Made by a program: the position numbers and the translations under genes | DNA from: Sphingobacterium humi | GTDB lineage: Bacteria; Bacteroidota; Bacteroidia; Sphingobacteriales; Sphingobacteriaceae | Assembly: GCF_009768885.1 (NCBI RefSeq) | Contig: NZ_WSQA01000008.1 | Span: forward strand, 1 to 64,000 | Direction of reading: 5' to 3' | Length of the DNA: 64,000 bases | The notes under the pieces: model-generated | What the model was told of the DNA's origin: nothing | Databases searched by the model: none | What the model saw: the letters and a program-made list of their open reading frames with translations, nothing else | Shown: piece by piece, positions 35,574 through 45,470 of the stretch | Layout of the letters: every line of letters begins with the position of its first letter | Position numbering within the stretch: the stretch's first letter is position 1

Positions 35574-36332
35574 ATGAGAAAAATACAATTATACTACAGC
35601 TTCGTGTTACTCAGTATAATCATGAGCTGTCAAAAAGATAAGTTATCAGTTTATTCTGCAGGATCGGGGCTCACTTTCGCAGAAACTACAGATATCACCA
35701 CCGATAGTTTGAACTATACTTTTGCGCTGAATATTGTACCTAAGGAAAAAGATACCGTTTATATCCCACTAATGCTTACGGGCTGGCCAAGCGAACAAGA
35801 GCGGGAATTTAAATTGGATATCGATCCCATTTCTACAGCCAAACAAGGAATTCATTTCGATTTCACTAAAATGAGCTTCCCGGCCAAGGCGGTTACTTTC
35901 TTATATCCTATTGTGGTTTATAAAACTGAAAACATGAATAAGGAAATCTTTCAGTTAAAATTAAAAGTTGCGGATAATGGGATTTTTCAAACAGGTGCCT
36001 CGGGCAACTATGTGAAAGTAACAGCAAATGAATTTCCAAAAGGGGCACGAAGCCATAGTTCATTTAAGTTGAATATCACTTCCATTGTGAGCAAGCCTGG
36101 TAATTGGACCTCCGATGTTACCTATTATTTTGGTGCTTATTCCAGTGAACGGTTATTGTTTATGATTCAAGTTTTAGGTATTAATGATTTTCGTACTGTT
36201 CCATATGGCGGTAAATATATTTATGCTGATATCATTAATATGTATCAAAAACTGAATATAGCACTTGATGCCTACGAAGCAGAGTATGGCTTCAGGAAAG
36301 TAGACGAAAACGGACAAGAAATATCATTCTAA
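35574..36332 (+). CDS. DUF4843 surface lipoprotein
   Basis: 252 residues with a short lipoprotein signal (LSIIMSC) and an all-beta composition. The segments LNIVPKEKDTVYIPLMLTG and GIHFDFTKMSFPAKAV match what I recall of DUF4843. No catalytic residues stand out. It lies directly downstream of susD and upstream of a PKD-like lipoprotein and a TlpA-like protein, a gene order that recurs in Bacteroidota genomes. A surface accessory role in binding the transporter's substrate is inferred. Confidence 0.75.
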   Translation: MRKIQLYYSFVLLSIIMSCQKDKLSVYSAGSGLTFAETTDITTDSLNYTFALNIVPKEKDTVYIPLMLTGWPSEQEREFKLDIDPISTAKQGIHFDFTKMSFPAKAVTFLYPIVVYKTENMNKEIFQLKLKVADNGIFQTGASGNYVKVTANEFPKGARSHSSFKLNITSIVSKPGNWTSDVTYYFGAYSSERLLFMIQVLGINDFRTVPYGGKYIYADIINMYQKLNIALDAYEAEYGFRKVDENGQEISF

Positions 36333-36348
36333 ATTAAGCTAAGAAATT

Positions 36349-37806
36349 ATGAAACTTAACTATACATTCCTTCTACTCGTCTTGCTAGGTTTTTCCAGCT
36401 GTACGAAAGAGGAGAATAATTATAAGCAGGCTGAGGTTAATGAATTGACCATTCAAACTGATGCTGATACGTATCAAATTGAACAAACCAAAGTGCTGAA
36501 AATTCAGCCAAAAGTACAATCTACATTAAATCCAAACGCTTCTTATACCTATGAATGGAAGTTGTACTCGCAAACTGAAGAATTTATAATCAGTACAGAA
36601 CAAAATTTGGATAAGGAAATTGATGTAACTCCAGGGAATTATTCCTTATTATTCACAGCAATAGATTCGCAAACTAAAGTGCGTAGTTATAAATCTTTGA
36701 ACTTAATTGTGAATAGTACCTTATATAACGGCTATTATATCGCTGCTAATAAAGGTGGAAAAGGGCATTTAAACTTTGTTCGGGAAGATGGAGAGGTTTT
36801 TTATAAAGTAGAAGAGAGTTTTAGTAAAACGAATTGGTCTGTCCCCATCCGTAAAGTAAGTGCTGCCATAAACAAGGGTCTACGTTTTGTTTTTGTAGCC
36901 ACTGATGATAATGTTTACCGTATGAATGCGGATGATCTATTCATCAATGGTGATAAAAAAACGATATTTCCAGGAGAGGTTTCTCCAAAGAAGGACTTCT
37001 ATTTTGGAATGAACTTTTATAAGGCAGCGGGTTATCCAACGGATATCTTTTTGATTAATAACGGACTAGTCTATGGTAATATTGGGCCGGATTTTGGTGG
37101 GTCATCCAATACTTATTCAGATCCATTAGCCTATACACAAGATTATGAAATATTTCCTTTTGTAGCTACAGATAATGCGATTTCTTCCATCTTTTATGAT
37201 AACAAGGGAAAACGATTTTTAAGAATGGGATATAGCACGCGGAACCTTTTAGAAATGGTGCCAAATCCGGCAAACCAGTTTAATCTAGCTAGTATTGGTA
37301 AAACAGCGATAGCAGCTATGAATGGTGCTAATGATGAAGTGCTATACATCATGAAAGATCCGAATACAGGCAGCTTTTCTATTTATACCATAGCGCAATT
37401 TGTATCTGCTATGGCTAAAGCAAAGCAAGAAGTTTCTCTTCAAACTGCAGCAGAGTTTGATCAGGCCAAATTCTTCTCGGCTCTTACCGATCGACCTATT
37501 TTTTATTATGCTACCTCACGTAATATCTACAAGTATGATTTACAAACAAATCAGGCGAGTTTGGTGCTTCAATTAGCTGCTAATGAACAATTAGGCGATT
37601 TCCAAGTGCATCAACAGCGATCCTGGGAACTTGATAAACATGATTCCTATAATAAAGAATTGGTTGTTGCAGTTAATTCGGGAGGGGCAGGAGAACTTCG
37701 TTTTTACTCGATTGAGTCAGATGGCCAAATTACGCAGAAAGTTCTCCGAAAGTTTACAGGATTTGATGAAATCGTAGATATTGATTATAGAAATAGAAAC
37801 AATTAA
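36349..37806 (+). CDS. PKD-like family lipoprotein
   Basis: 485 residues: lipoprotein signal (LVLLGFSSC), then an Ig/PKD-type beta domain at about 30-125 with SYTYEWKLYS and PGNYSLLFTAIDSQTKVRSYKSLNLIV. A larger domain of beta-propeller-like repeats follows to the end, with KGGKGHLNFVREDGEVFY and many short strands. Such proteins accompany SusC/SusD/DUF4843 and probably bind ligand at the surface. No enzyme motif was found. Confidence 0.75.
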   Translation: MKLNYTFLLLVLLGFSSCTKEENNYKQAEVNELTIQTDADTYQIEQTKVLKIQPKVQSTLNPNASYTYEWKLYSQTEEFIISTEQNLDKEIDVTPGNYSLLFTAIDSQTKVRSYKSLNLIVNSTLYNGYYIAANKGGKGHLNFVREDGEVFYKVEESFSKTNWSVPIRKVSAAINKGLRFVFVATDDNVYRMNADDLFINGDKKTIFPGEVSPKKDFYFGMNFYKAAGYPTDIFLINNGLVYGNIGPDFGGSSNTYSDPLAYTQDYEIFPFVATDNAISSIFYDNKGKRFLRMGYSTRNLLEMVPNPANQFNLASIGKTAIAAMNGANDEVLYIMKDPNTGSFSIYTIAQFVSAMAKAKQEVSLQTAAEFDQAKFFSALTDRPIFYYATSRNIYKYDLQTNQASLVLQLAANEQLGDFQVHQQRSWELDKHDSYNKELVVAVNSGGAGELRFYSIESDGQITQKVLRKFTGFDEIVDIDYRNRNN

Positions 37807-37815
37807 AAAAAGATT

Positions 37816-39246
37816 ATGAAAAGAATCTATTTAGGAACATTTTTAGCGTTGAACCTCATCGGTTTGCAGGGGGTAAAAGCGCAACTAGCAAAACAAGAAA
37901 ATCTTACTTTTAAGCAAGTTCAGGATCGAGTTAATAGATTATTGGCCTCCGGATCTGAACTGGCAAAGGATAGTATTAAATGGGAAGCTACTCATTTGTT
38001 GAACACTAAAAATCAGGATTACATATTGCATGCACGAAGTATCTTTGGATTTTTAGGCGACGTAGAAACAAGTAATTTAGCCAAGGAGAAAGCTATAAAA
38101 TTATTCCCTAAAAGCAGTTTTGCCGCAAATGATGAATTAGGAATCTTGTTGAATGATTATTTGGATTATGATAGCTTCAAAAAGGACTTCAGCAAATGGA
38201 CAAAACGTCATAAGGGATTATTAAAAGAAGAAGCTTTCTTGAATTCAACTTATGCGAAAGTAGCCAAGAAACTTTTGGCCAATGATGAAGTTGAAATTGC
38301 GAATTCTTATATTCAAAAGGTCAATGATGCTTCGCGGCTCTTAGAATATCATTATGATTTAGCCTATCATTATTTTGAGGCGCAGGATTATGATAAAGCA
38401 GAACAAGTACTAGAAACTGTAGTTGCAAACTATAACGCTGAAATAAGTAAGTCAAACCGTACAGAACAACAAGTATATGGCTTATATGCTCAGGTATTGA
38501 TAGCGCAAGAGAAGTGGGATCAAGCATTAGCGATGATAGAATCAAAAAAATTAAACCTAAAGGATGAAGAGTTTAAAGCTTTGTTAGGTGTAAAACGTTA
38601 TTTTGATGCTTTCTTGCTATTAGATAATCAGTTTTCGCAAAAAGATTTAACCAAAGTTCAAGAGCAAGAAGGGCCAAATCTATTCCAACAGCTAGGTAGC
38701 ACGACATCTAGTTGGGCTAGTTATAAAGAGCGCGTAGAGAAGAAAAAGGAGAAGGATAATCAGCGTGAGTGGAAGGCTGCTTTAGTAGACCAAGATGCTA
38801 TTCCATTCGAGATGATGGATATGCAAGGCAAAGTCGTAAAGTCCTCAGATTTCGCAGGGAAAGTGATTGTATTAGATTTCTGGGCAACATGGTGTGGTCC
38901 ATGTATTAATTCTTTTCCAGGTATGCAGGCCGCAGTAGATAAATATAAAGACGACAAGGATGTAGTGTTTTTATTTATTAATACTTGGGAACGTGGAGAC
39001 GACTATAAAGATCGTGTAGCTAAGCTTATGAAAGAGAAAGACTATTCTTTCCATGTGTTATATGATCAGATGTCCAGCAAAGATGCTTTAGTAGAAAAAT
39101 ATGAAATAAAAGGTATTCCAACTAAAATCTTAATTGATAAGAAGGGGAGAGTACGGTATAAAGCTTCTGGAAGCTCGCCAGTGGTAAAAGATATTGTAGA
39201 TGAACTAAGCTATAAAATAGAATTACTAAAAGGCCTCGAGTCCTAA
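37816..39246 (+). CDS. TlpA-like thioredoxin-fold protein with helical N-terminal half
   Basis: 476 residues with a signal peptide ending GVKAQ. Residues about 25-300 are helical and TPR-like. The C-terminal thioredoxin domain carries the active site DFWATWCGPCINSFPGMQ (CGPC at about 361-364) and the cis-Pro in GIPTKILID, so an extracytoplasmic thiol-disulfide reductase or isomerase is expected. It closes the susCD/DUF4843/PKD operon, 9 bases after the previous gene. Proteins of this kind in such operons suggest that the imported substrate, or the surface proteins themselves, carry disulfides. Confidence 0.85.
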   Translation: MKRIYLGTFLALNLIGLQGVKAQLAKQENLTFKQVQDRVNRLLASGSELAKDSIKWEATHLLNTKNQDYILHARSIFGFLGDVETSNLAKEKAIKLFPKSSFAANDELGILLNDYLDYDSFKKDFSKWTKRHKGLLKEEAFLNSTYAKVAKKLLANDEVEIANSYIQKVNDASRLLEYHYDLAYHYFEAQDYDKAEQVLETVVANYNAEISKSNRTEQQVYGLYAQVLIAQEKWDQALAMIESKKLNLKDEEFKALLGVKRYFDAFLLLDNQFSQKDLTKVQEQEGPNLFQQLGSTTSSWASYKERVEKKKEKDNQREWKAALVDQDAIPFEMMDMQGKVVKSSDFAGKVIVLDFWATWCGPCINSFPGMQAAVDKYKDDKDVVFLFINTWERGDDYKDRVAKLMKEKDYSFHVLYDQMSSKDALVEKYEIKGIPTKILIDKKGRVRYKASGSSPVVKDIVDELSYKIELLKGLES

Positions 39247-39249
39247 AAT

Positions 39250-39281
39250 AAAAAGCCTGAAATTTACATTTCAGGCTTTTT
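39250..39281. terminator. Perfect 14-bp bidirectional terminator
   Basis: Bases 39250-39263 pair perfectly with 39268-39281 around the loop TTAC, with A and T runs on the two sides. It lies 3 bases past the TlpA-like stop and 3 bases before the GH88 stop, so it serves both convergent operons. Confidence 0.88.
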
Positions 39282-39284
39282 ATT

Positions 39285-40547
39285 TTATTTCCATTTTTTC
39301 AACCTCGTTAATGCTTCCAGGTAATAATAATCGGCGTAGGTTAGTGGTCCATCAACTTCTGAATTATGTGGCAAACTTCCCACGCTGTGTTTCAAAAGAA
39401 ATCCGCCATTGCTTTGGTAATCCGCAAAATAGGCAGGTTCTGATAGAGTTTCTAAGGTCTGTTTCGCGAAGTTTAGGAATAATTCTTTATCCTTTCCTTT
39501 CGAAAAGCCAGCTAATTCAACCAATGCAGAGGCAACAATAGCTGCTGCTGATGCATCTCGAGGGATGTAAGAAAGTTGGCGGCCAGAGAAATCAACATCC
39601 GATTGAAAGCCTGCTTGCTGGGCATTAAAATCCCAGTATGGAATATTGTCCTGCGGCATGTTTTGATGCTGGATATAATATTTCGCTGCCTTTTGCGCAG
39701 TTTTGAGGTATTCTGATTTTTTTGTTTCCCGATACATCATGGTAAATCCATAAATGCCCCAAGCTTGTCCTCTCGACCAGGTTGAGTTATCTGCGAATCC
39801 TTGGTTTGTTTGCCTATGGATAGCATTGCCTTGGCTATCATAATCGACCACATGGTAAGTCGAATAATCTGGCCGGAAATGGTTCTTCATGGTTTGATCC
39901 GCATGTGATATGGCTACCTTTTTATACTTCGGATCGCCCGTTAAGTCGGAAGCATAACACAGCATTTCCAGGTTCATCATATTGTCGATAATTACCGGAT
40001 ATTTCCAAAGGGTTTTACCGTCCCAGGATTTCTTTTCGTTCCAAGATTTTATAAGACCAACCTTTGGATCATAGCGATGTAAAGCGGTGTTTGAAGAATG
40101 GACAATAATATCTTGATATTCTTTGATTTTTGCTGGGTCTTTTAGGTACTTAATTGCATTTCCATAAGAACAATACATCACAAAACCGATGTCGTGATGT
40201 TGGTCTAGATCCTTTGCTTTTTCTAAAGCTTCAGTCCATTTAATGGCTGCTGCTTTCGTTTGCTCGTTGGCTGTTTGATGATAGATATACCAGAGTGATC
40301 CTGGGAAAAATCCGCCAGTCCAATCCCATTCATCAGTTCCTTTTAACTTTCCGTTTTTATCAGTAGTCCGTGGAAATTTCTTCAAGACATCGGCTTCTTT
40401 TGCTAAATAATGATATTGCTTTTCGGCTTTTTTGAAAGCTGCATCGATAAAGGCCGGCTGCTTATAGGGTGTCATATTCATAAATAGGACTGCTGCAGCA
40501 GCGGCAGCTATCGATGATGCTTTGAGCTTGTTAAATCGTGTTTTCAT
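39285..40547 (-). CDS. GH88 unsaturated glucuronyl hydrolase
   Basis: 420 residues with a signal sequence. GH88 enzymes hydrate the 4,5-double bond of the unsaturated uronic acid left by polysaccharide lyases and so release it. Family motifs: WTGGFFPGSLWYIYH near 76-90, HHDIGFVMYCSYGNA near 117-131 and VIIDNMMNLEMLCYAS near 185-200. By comparison with Bacillus UGL, D119 and D188 should be the two catalytic aspartates. It is the last gene of a susC-susD-lyase-DUF2264-GH88 operon, the expected final step after a lyase. It is periplasmic. Confidence 0.9.
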   Translation of the reverse strand: MKTRFNKLKASSIAAAAAAVLFMNMTPYKQPAFIDAAFKKAEKQYHYLAKEADVLKKFPRTTDKNGKLKGTDEWDWTGGFFPGSLWYIYHQTANEQTKAAAIKWTEALEKAKDLDQHHDIGFVMYCSYGNAIKYLKDPAKIKEYQDIIVHSSNTALHRYDPKVGLIKSWNEKKSWDGKTLWKYPVIIDNMMNLEMLCYASDLTGDPKYKKVAISHADQTMKNHFRPDYSTYHVVDYDSQGNAIHRQTNQGFADNSTWSRGQAWGIYGFTMMYRETKKSEYLKTAQKAAKYYIQHQNMPQDNIPYWDFNAQQAGFQSDVDFSGRQLSYIPRDASAAAIVASALVELAGFSKGKDKELFLNFAKQTLETLSEPAYFADYQSNGGFLLKHSVGSLPHNSEVDGPLTYADYYYLEALTRLKKWK

Positions 40548-40556
40548 CTCTAGTTT

Positions 40557-41831
40557 TTAATAGGTTACATAATAGTCTCGGGGAAATTGCTCCCCGGAAA
40601 AGGCCTTTTGCGCCGTCCATCTTTCCGGTTTGCTAGTCCAGAATTCATCATTCGCAGGTAATCCTAAGGCGATGAAGGATAAGGAGGCTTCATACAAAGA
40701 CCCAACATTGGTGTAAGAATCTGCTAAATTACCTTGCGCGGCGGAGGTCAATCCTAACACCAACCAGCCGTGTTTATCGTAAATATTAGGACTGTAAATA
40801 TGTTTTAGCATAGCAGTCATTGCTGCGCGAACTTGCCCCGGTTTTAAGTCATCAGGTAATTTTTTATCTAAAGCAACTGCTGCCAAGGGTTGGAATGCAG
40901 CATTTCTGTAGGTAGAACTACGACCGATAATCGGGTAATAGCCATCTGGCGAAATCATTCGTTCTTGGTGGTGCGCATAGCGTTGCATACGTTTATAAGC
41001 TCTCTCGAACTGTGCTTGGTATGCTTCGCCTGCGGAAAGGTTATGTCTTAACGTTTCAACCAGCATACAATGGATCACGTAGCCGTTGTAATGATCAAAA
41101 CTAAATCGATCGCCATCACTGTACCAGCCATCGCCTACATACCAATCTTGATCGAACTTCTGGATTGCATAATCAATCTTTTGGCGGTCAGGTTCTTCTC
41201 CAATGCTGTAAAGGAATGTTTCGCACATCGACGCAAATAGAAGCCAATTACTTTCATTGGGCTTAATCCATCGAATGTATTTAAACTCTTCGATTACTTG
41301 TTGTTTTGTTTTTACTGACAGGGGTTCCCAAAGCGCCTTTGGAGCTCTTAGAAAAGCCAAAGCTAAGTGTGCGGCATCGACTAGGGTTTGCTTCGATTTA
41401 TCGCGCCAGGCAAAATAATCAGCAGATGTAGGGTCAACAGCATGTGCTATCCCTTGTTGGGCTTGTCTTAAAAAACGGGAGCGGGTTTTACCTTCTTCTG
41501 ATTCATCGCCCGGCAAAGCTAGCCAAGGTGCCATACCTGCTAATAATCGACCGAAGGCCTCCAAATAGCCTACTTTCGGATTGCGGCCATCAAAGGATTC
41601 GCTGACGACCATTGGCATGTTTTTTTGTAAGGTGCCTTGGCTAATATTGGATAAGATAGGTTTTGCCATCTGGCTAATCAGACTCACCCAATAGACCCGG
41701 TCGTTAGTTTCTTCCGACATTCCCAGTCCTGGTGCATTCTTTTTTTGAGGAGATCCTTCAGCATTTGTATGACCTAAAGTTAATCCAGTAAATAGTAAAC
41801 TGGCCTGTTGTATCCAGGTTCTTCTTTTCAT
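40557..41831 (-). CDS. DUF2264 protein (GH154-type, probable beta-glucuronidase)
   Basis: 424 residues with a Tat-like or Sec signal (KRRTWIQQASLLFTGLTLG). The helical (alpha/alpha)6 pattern is rich in Trp and Tyr, with NWLLFASMCETFLYSIGEE and WYVGDGWYSDGDRFSFDHYNGYVIH. This is the DUF2264 core, a family linked to CAZy GH154 beta-glucuronidases. It sits between the heparinase-like lyase and GH88, consistent with removing saturated glucuronate that the lyase/GH88 pair cannot. The enzymatic assignment is by family recollection, not by residue-level proof. Confidence 0.78.
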   Translation of the reverse strand: MKRRTWIQQASLLFTGLTLGHTNAEGSPQKKNAPGLGMSEETNDRVYWVSLISQMAKPILSNISQGTLQKNMPMVVSESFDGRNPKVGYLEAFGRLLAGMAPWLALPGDESEEGKTRSRFLRQAQQGIAHAVDPTSADYFAWRDKSKQTLVDAAHLALAFLRAPKALWEPLSVKTKQQVIEEFKYIRWIKPNESNWLLFASMCETFLYSIGEEPDRQKIDYAIQKFDQDWYVGDGWYSDGDRFSFDHYNGYVIHCMLVETLRHNLSAGEAYQAQFERAYKRMQRYAHHQERMISPDGYYPIIGRSSTYRNAAFQPLAAVALDKKLPDDLKPGQVRAAMTAMLKHIYSPNIYDKHGWLVLGLTSAAQGNLADSYTNVGSLYEASLSFIALGLPANDEFWTSKPERWTAQKAFSGEQFPRDYYVTY

Positions 41832-41838
41832 AGGAGCC

Positions 41839-43755
41839 TTATTTAATGCTAAACGTGTATTTTCCTTTAGCCTTGATATCTTTGGCTTTAAAGGAAAGCC
41901 TGTAAACAGTAGTACCCCAAACTTTGCTTAATCGGTTGTCATCTTGTTCAACAGCATCTACACTGACATCGAATTGCTTAGTATCATAAGTTAGTGAATG
42001 TGTTCCATTATTCAACAGAATTTTACCATTCTGGAGGGATGGTTCTTTGGCTAGCAAAAAGTGAATGATATTTGCATGGTTTGGATTTTGAATAGAAAAC
42101 TCGTCAGAAACAATTAATCCATTATTACCGGCCTTATAAGATCTAATCCATGAATTTACGTTTGCCGGTGCCGGATAAGCCTGTGCGATATCTAAGCTGA
42201 ACTCTTGTTTCTTAGCATTGAATTTAACATCCTTAGCTTTAAATTGAGCACCAAACTGCTGATCTATACCATTGATTTGCGGAATATTATGGTAATTACT
42301 CTGCATAGTCCAAATGTCGTAACGCTCCTTACTAAAGGTCTTTTTGCTATAAGTTCCAACCCCTGCATCAATAAATACAGGTTGTTCTTCAAGGTAAAGT
42401 ATAAAACTTCCTACATCATTATGGTTGTGACTTTCATTGTTAAAACCACCTTTTGCAGCAAAGAAATATCCCTTTTCACGGATATATAGGAACTCGGTTT
42501 CTGGATACCACTTATACGGATTCGTTGGCAATGCCGCTGATTCCTGTTCAACCGCCTGGAATAAACGCAGGTCTTCTAAGTTGCGATAAATATCCCGAGA
42601 AAAGGAAAGCTTATTGGTTTCCCTATCTAACAGGTATTTCGCAAATTGTTGCATCTCTTTACTTTTTACAGCGGTTCCATATCGGTAAATCAATAGGGGA
42701 TCACCAGCACCTTTTGCCGAGGCATCAGCAAAATTAACAACCCAAGAATCACCACCAATATAAGATTGAGTTATGTATTCGCCCATGTTTTTAATTACAG
42801 GTTGATCAAATAGATTTACTTTATTGCCCGTTGCTTCCGCTAAAATAGCTAGGTAATCGTATAGCTTCCCAGCAGCATGTCCCCAATAAGAAGGACCTTC
42901 CTCACACGCGCCGTCTTGTTTTACATAATTGATGAATTTGTCAACGGATCGCATTGTTTTATAGATGCCTTCAATCTTTTTATCCTCATCATCCTCTATT
43001 AAAAGCATGCAAGTAAGTACGTTGAAATTACACCAAGGGTTCCAATTGTTTACCAATTGTTGTGGAGATAGTTCAAAGGCTTGCCACCACATATCATTTC
43101 TATTCATATAGGGGTTAATGATGCGACCCTCAATATTACTTTTCAAACGGTTACTGATTTCTGGATTTACCTTATCCATTTCTGCTTTTAAGAAATAATG
43201 TATCCAAGAAAGGAAAGAACCCATATCGCCCGCCATAAGATCCACTACATGGGTATCGGCTTGTGGCAGTGTTCTTTTGGAGGATTGAAACGCTGGCACA
43301 TGCGCAGATAGGGACCAGGTACTCATTTCCGTAAAATACCAAACCCCATTAATAATCTGATCTAAAAACCGACCTTTTCCTTCAGCGAGTTCGGCCATTA
43401 GAAGGCCATTCAATGCCATGGCATTTTCACCCATTGGCTTTTCCATAATTACCCGAGATCCATTTCGCTCGTATGCCAGATAATCTGTGGCTTTCACCAC
43501 TTGCCATTGGTAGTCTAATAACTTTTCGCCTTTAGCAATGAGCTGCGGGTAAAAATCGGCAGTCATTTCTTTCCAAGCCGCTCTATCTGCATATTTTGGA
43601 TAGGGAACCCATTTATCAGTGGCTAACAAACTGTTTTTAACATCAGTTTTGCTGAAGTTATTAATAAGCAGGTCTAAAGCTTCAAAAGTATTTCCACCAG
43701 CAAAGGTGGAAATATTTAGGATTAGCAGTAGGGTTAAGTTGATTAAGCGTTTCAT
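41839..43755 (-). CDS. Heparinase II/III-family polysaccharide lyase
   Basis: 638 residues: signal peptide ending ISTFAGG, an N-terminal (alpha/alpha) toroid to about 380, and a C-terminal heparinase II/III beta-sandwich. The C-terminal part begins around FLYIREKGYFFAAKGGFNNE and contains the family hallmark ESHNHNDVGSFILYLEEQPV, FIDAGVGTYS and MQSNYHNIPQING. The toroid has NNWNPWCNFNV and EGPSYWGHAAGKLYDYL, the usual catalytic Asn/Tyr/His neighbourhood. It cleaves 1,4-linked uronate glycans by elimination. The PL family (12, 21, 33, 37 and others) cannot be chosen by eye. Confidence 0.88.
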   Translation of the reverse strand: MKRLINLTLLLILNISTFAGGNTFEALDLLINNFSKTDVKNSLLATDKWVPYPKYADRAAWKEMTADFYPQLIAKGEKLLDYQWQVVKATDYLAYERNGSRVIMEKPMGENAMALNGLLMAELAEGKGRFLDQIINGVWYFTEMSTWSLSAHVPAFQSSKRTLPQADTHVVDLMAGDMGSFLSWIHYFLKAEMDKVNPEISNRLKSNIEGRIINPYMNRNDMWWQAFELSPQQLVNNWNPWCNFNVLTCMLLIEDDEDKKIEGIYKTMRSVDKFINYVKQDGACEEGPSYWGHAAGKLYDYLAILAEATGNKVNLFDQPVIKNMGEYITQSYIGGDSWVVNFADASAKGAGDPLLIYRYGTAVKSKEMQQFAKYLLDRETNKLSFSRDIYRNLEDLRLFQAVEQESAALPTNPYKWYPETEFLYIREKGYFFAAKGGFNNESHNHNDVGSFILYLEEQPVFIDAGVGTYSKKTFSKERYDIWTMQSNYHNIPQINGIDQQFGAQFKAKDVKFNAKKQEFSLDIAQAYPAPANVNSWIRSYKAGNNGLIVSDEFSIQNPNHANIIHFLLAKEPSLQNGKILLNNGTHSLTYDTKQFDVSVDAVEQDDNRLSKVWGTTVYRLSFKAKDIKAKGKYTFSIK

Positions 43756-43756
43756 A

Positions 43757-45460
43757 TTACCATCCCGGGTTTTGTGTTAAGGCGGCATTCATTTCAATGT
43801 CTTGTCCTGGAATTGGCCATAACTGGTGACGAGTTTGGTATCCACGGGTAACAAGGTTGTCACCTACGATACTTTTCTCTATATAATCTTTGGAAACAAT
43901 TTCTAGCTGATTCCAGCGTTTTAAATCGAAATAGCGGTGTCCTTCGGCACCAAGCTCCACTTTGCGTTCGTGGGAAATACGCTTCTGCATATCTACTTTG
44001 TTGCTGACCACAAGGAACGGAGATCCTGAATTTAAGCCCGGCATGCTGGAGCGCGCTCTAACTTTATTAAGCTCGGTTACTGCTTTAGTCAATTCTCCAT
44101 TTTCATTATAAGCCTCGGAAAGCATTAATAACACATCTGCTAAGCGTAGAATTGGAAAGTTAATTGGGGTATGGGCTCGATCTGTTAAAGCTCCTTTAAG
44201 GTTGCCTTCCGGAACAAACTTGCGCCACATATAGGTCAACCATCCTCGGTTATTCCGAATCTGTCCGAAGTTTTCATTCACGCCCGTTGCTAGAACAAGC
44301 TTCATATTTCTTTCTTTATTCGCATTCCAGCCAAGGTAGTCTGAATAAGGAACGATTAGGTTTTGCCTCAGGCGCGGATCACGGTTGGTATAGATTTGAC
44401 GTAACTTGGCTGTATCCGGAACATGAGTTAATGTTCCATTGTTTTGAGTTGCCATCATAGCTGATTTTTTAACCGCATTGTCACTGTTGTAGTTAGGGTA
44501 ATAATCATTCCAAGAGAATGGAGATCCATCTTTATTTTCAAAACTATCGGCGAAACGTGTGCTAGGCATCACATTGTTCCAACAACTTCCAAATGTTGAT
44601 CTGGATCCCATGTAAAAGGCCATTGGCATGCCATAGCTAAAGCCAATACCGCCCATATTTTGGATTGCAAAGATCATTTCAGGACTTTGGTCGCCATCCA
44701 TAGTAAATAGGGAAGCATAGTTATTCGCAAGGGTATAACCATAATTATTAGATTTATTATTGACGATTTCTTCAAAATCCGCAATGGCTTCCGTCCATTT
44801 TTTCTCATATAAACTTACCTTTCCACGCAGGGCATAGGCAGCACCTTTGGTAATTCGACCATAGTACTTATCCTCATACTTCACGGGTAAGTTTTGAATA
44901 GCATAGGTAAGATCATCTTTAATGAACTTCTGTACATCGGCTAAGGATGCCCTTTCCTTCATCAGGGTTGCAAATTCTACGTTAAGATCCACCGTTTCAT
45001 CGTAAATCGGAACACCGCCAAAAAGGTTACTCAGCTGGAAGTACATCAGTGCGCGCAAGAACTTAGCTTCCCCGATAAATACATTCTTTTTATCATCAGG
45101 AATACTCATTTTTTGGATTTGCGCGATAGCATGATTGGCGCGTTGAATCATATCAAAACCACTTTTCCAACGCGAAACCACCATACCTGTTCGGTCGGTG
45201 AAAGTTCCGCTAATTATTTCTCCAAATCCAGGAGGATCATAGCCTAAGCCAATATCGGTCAGCATATCGTAGCTGAATTGTAATCCAAAGGTGTTTTCCT
45301 TTTTTAAATCGTTGTAAACGCCTAGAATTCCAGCTAGGGCTTGATCTTCATTTTGCCAAAAGCTATTTGCACTTACTTGGCTGTAAGGAACTGTATCGAG
45401 CTTGTAGCAAGAGCTAAGTCCTATACAAGCGGCTATATATAATAATGATATCTTTTTCAT
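43757..45460 (-). CDS. SusD/RagB-family surface lipoprotein of the uronate locus
   Basis: 567 residues with lipoprotein signal IAACIGLSSC. SusD hallmarks: GEAKFLRALMYFQLSNLFGGVPIYDE near 125, ILRLADVLLMLSEAYNENGELTKAVTELNKVRARS near 445 (start ILRLADVLLML) and KVELGAEGHRYFDLKRWN near 500. It is the second gene of the operon, 10 bases after susC, and overlaps no gene. It would bind uronic-acid oligosaccharides released by the lyase. Confidence 0.92.
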   Translation of the reverse strand: MKKISLLYIAACIGLSSCYKLDTVPYSQVSANSFWQNEDQALAGILGVYNDLKKENTFGLQFSYDMLTDIGLGYDPPGFGEIISGTFTDRTGMVVSRWKSGFDMIQRANHAIAQIQKMSIPDDKKNVFIGEAKFLRALMYFQLSNLFGGVPIYDETVDLNVEFATLMKERASLADVQKFIKDDLTYAIQNLPVKYEDKYYGRITKGAAYALRGKVSLYEKKWTEAIADFEEIVNNKSNNYGYTLANNYASLFTMDGDQSPEMIFAIQNMGGIGFSYGMPMAFYMGSRSTFGSCWNNVMPSTRFADSFENKDGSPFSWNDYYPNYNSDNAVKKSAMMATQNNGTLTHVPDTAKLRQIYTNRDPRLRQNLIVPYSDYLGWNANKERNMKLVLATGVNENFGQIRNNRGWLTYMWRKFVPEGNLKGALTDRAHTPINFPILRLADVLLMLSEAYNENGELTKAVTELNKVRARSSMPGLNSGSPFLVVSNKVDMQKRISHERKVELGAEGHRYFDLKRWNQLEIVSKDYIEKSIVGDNLVTRGYQTRHQLWPIPGQDIEMNAALTQNPGW

Positions 45461-45470
45461 GATGTGCTAA

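Noticed and set aside
41839..43755. Calling the lyase heparinase II, ulvan lyase or a specific PL family.
   Set aside because: Only the shared heparinase II/III fold motifs can be read by eye; family choice needs an alignment.
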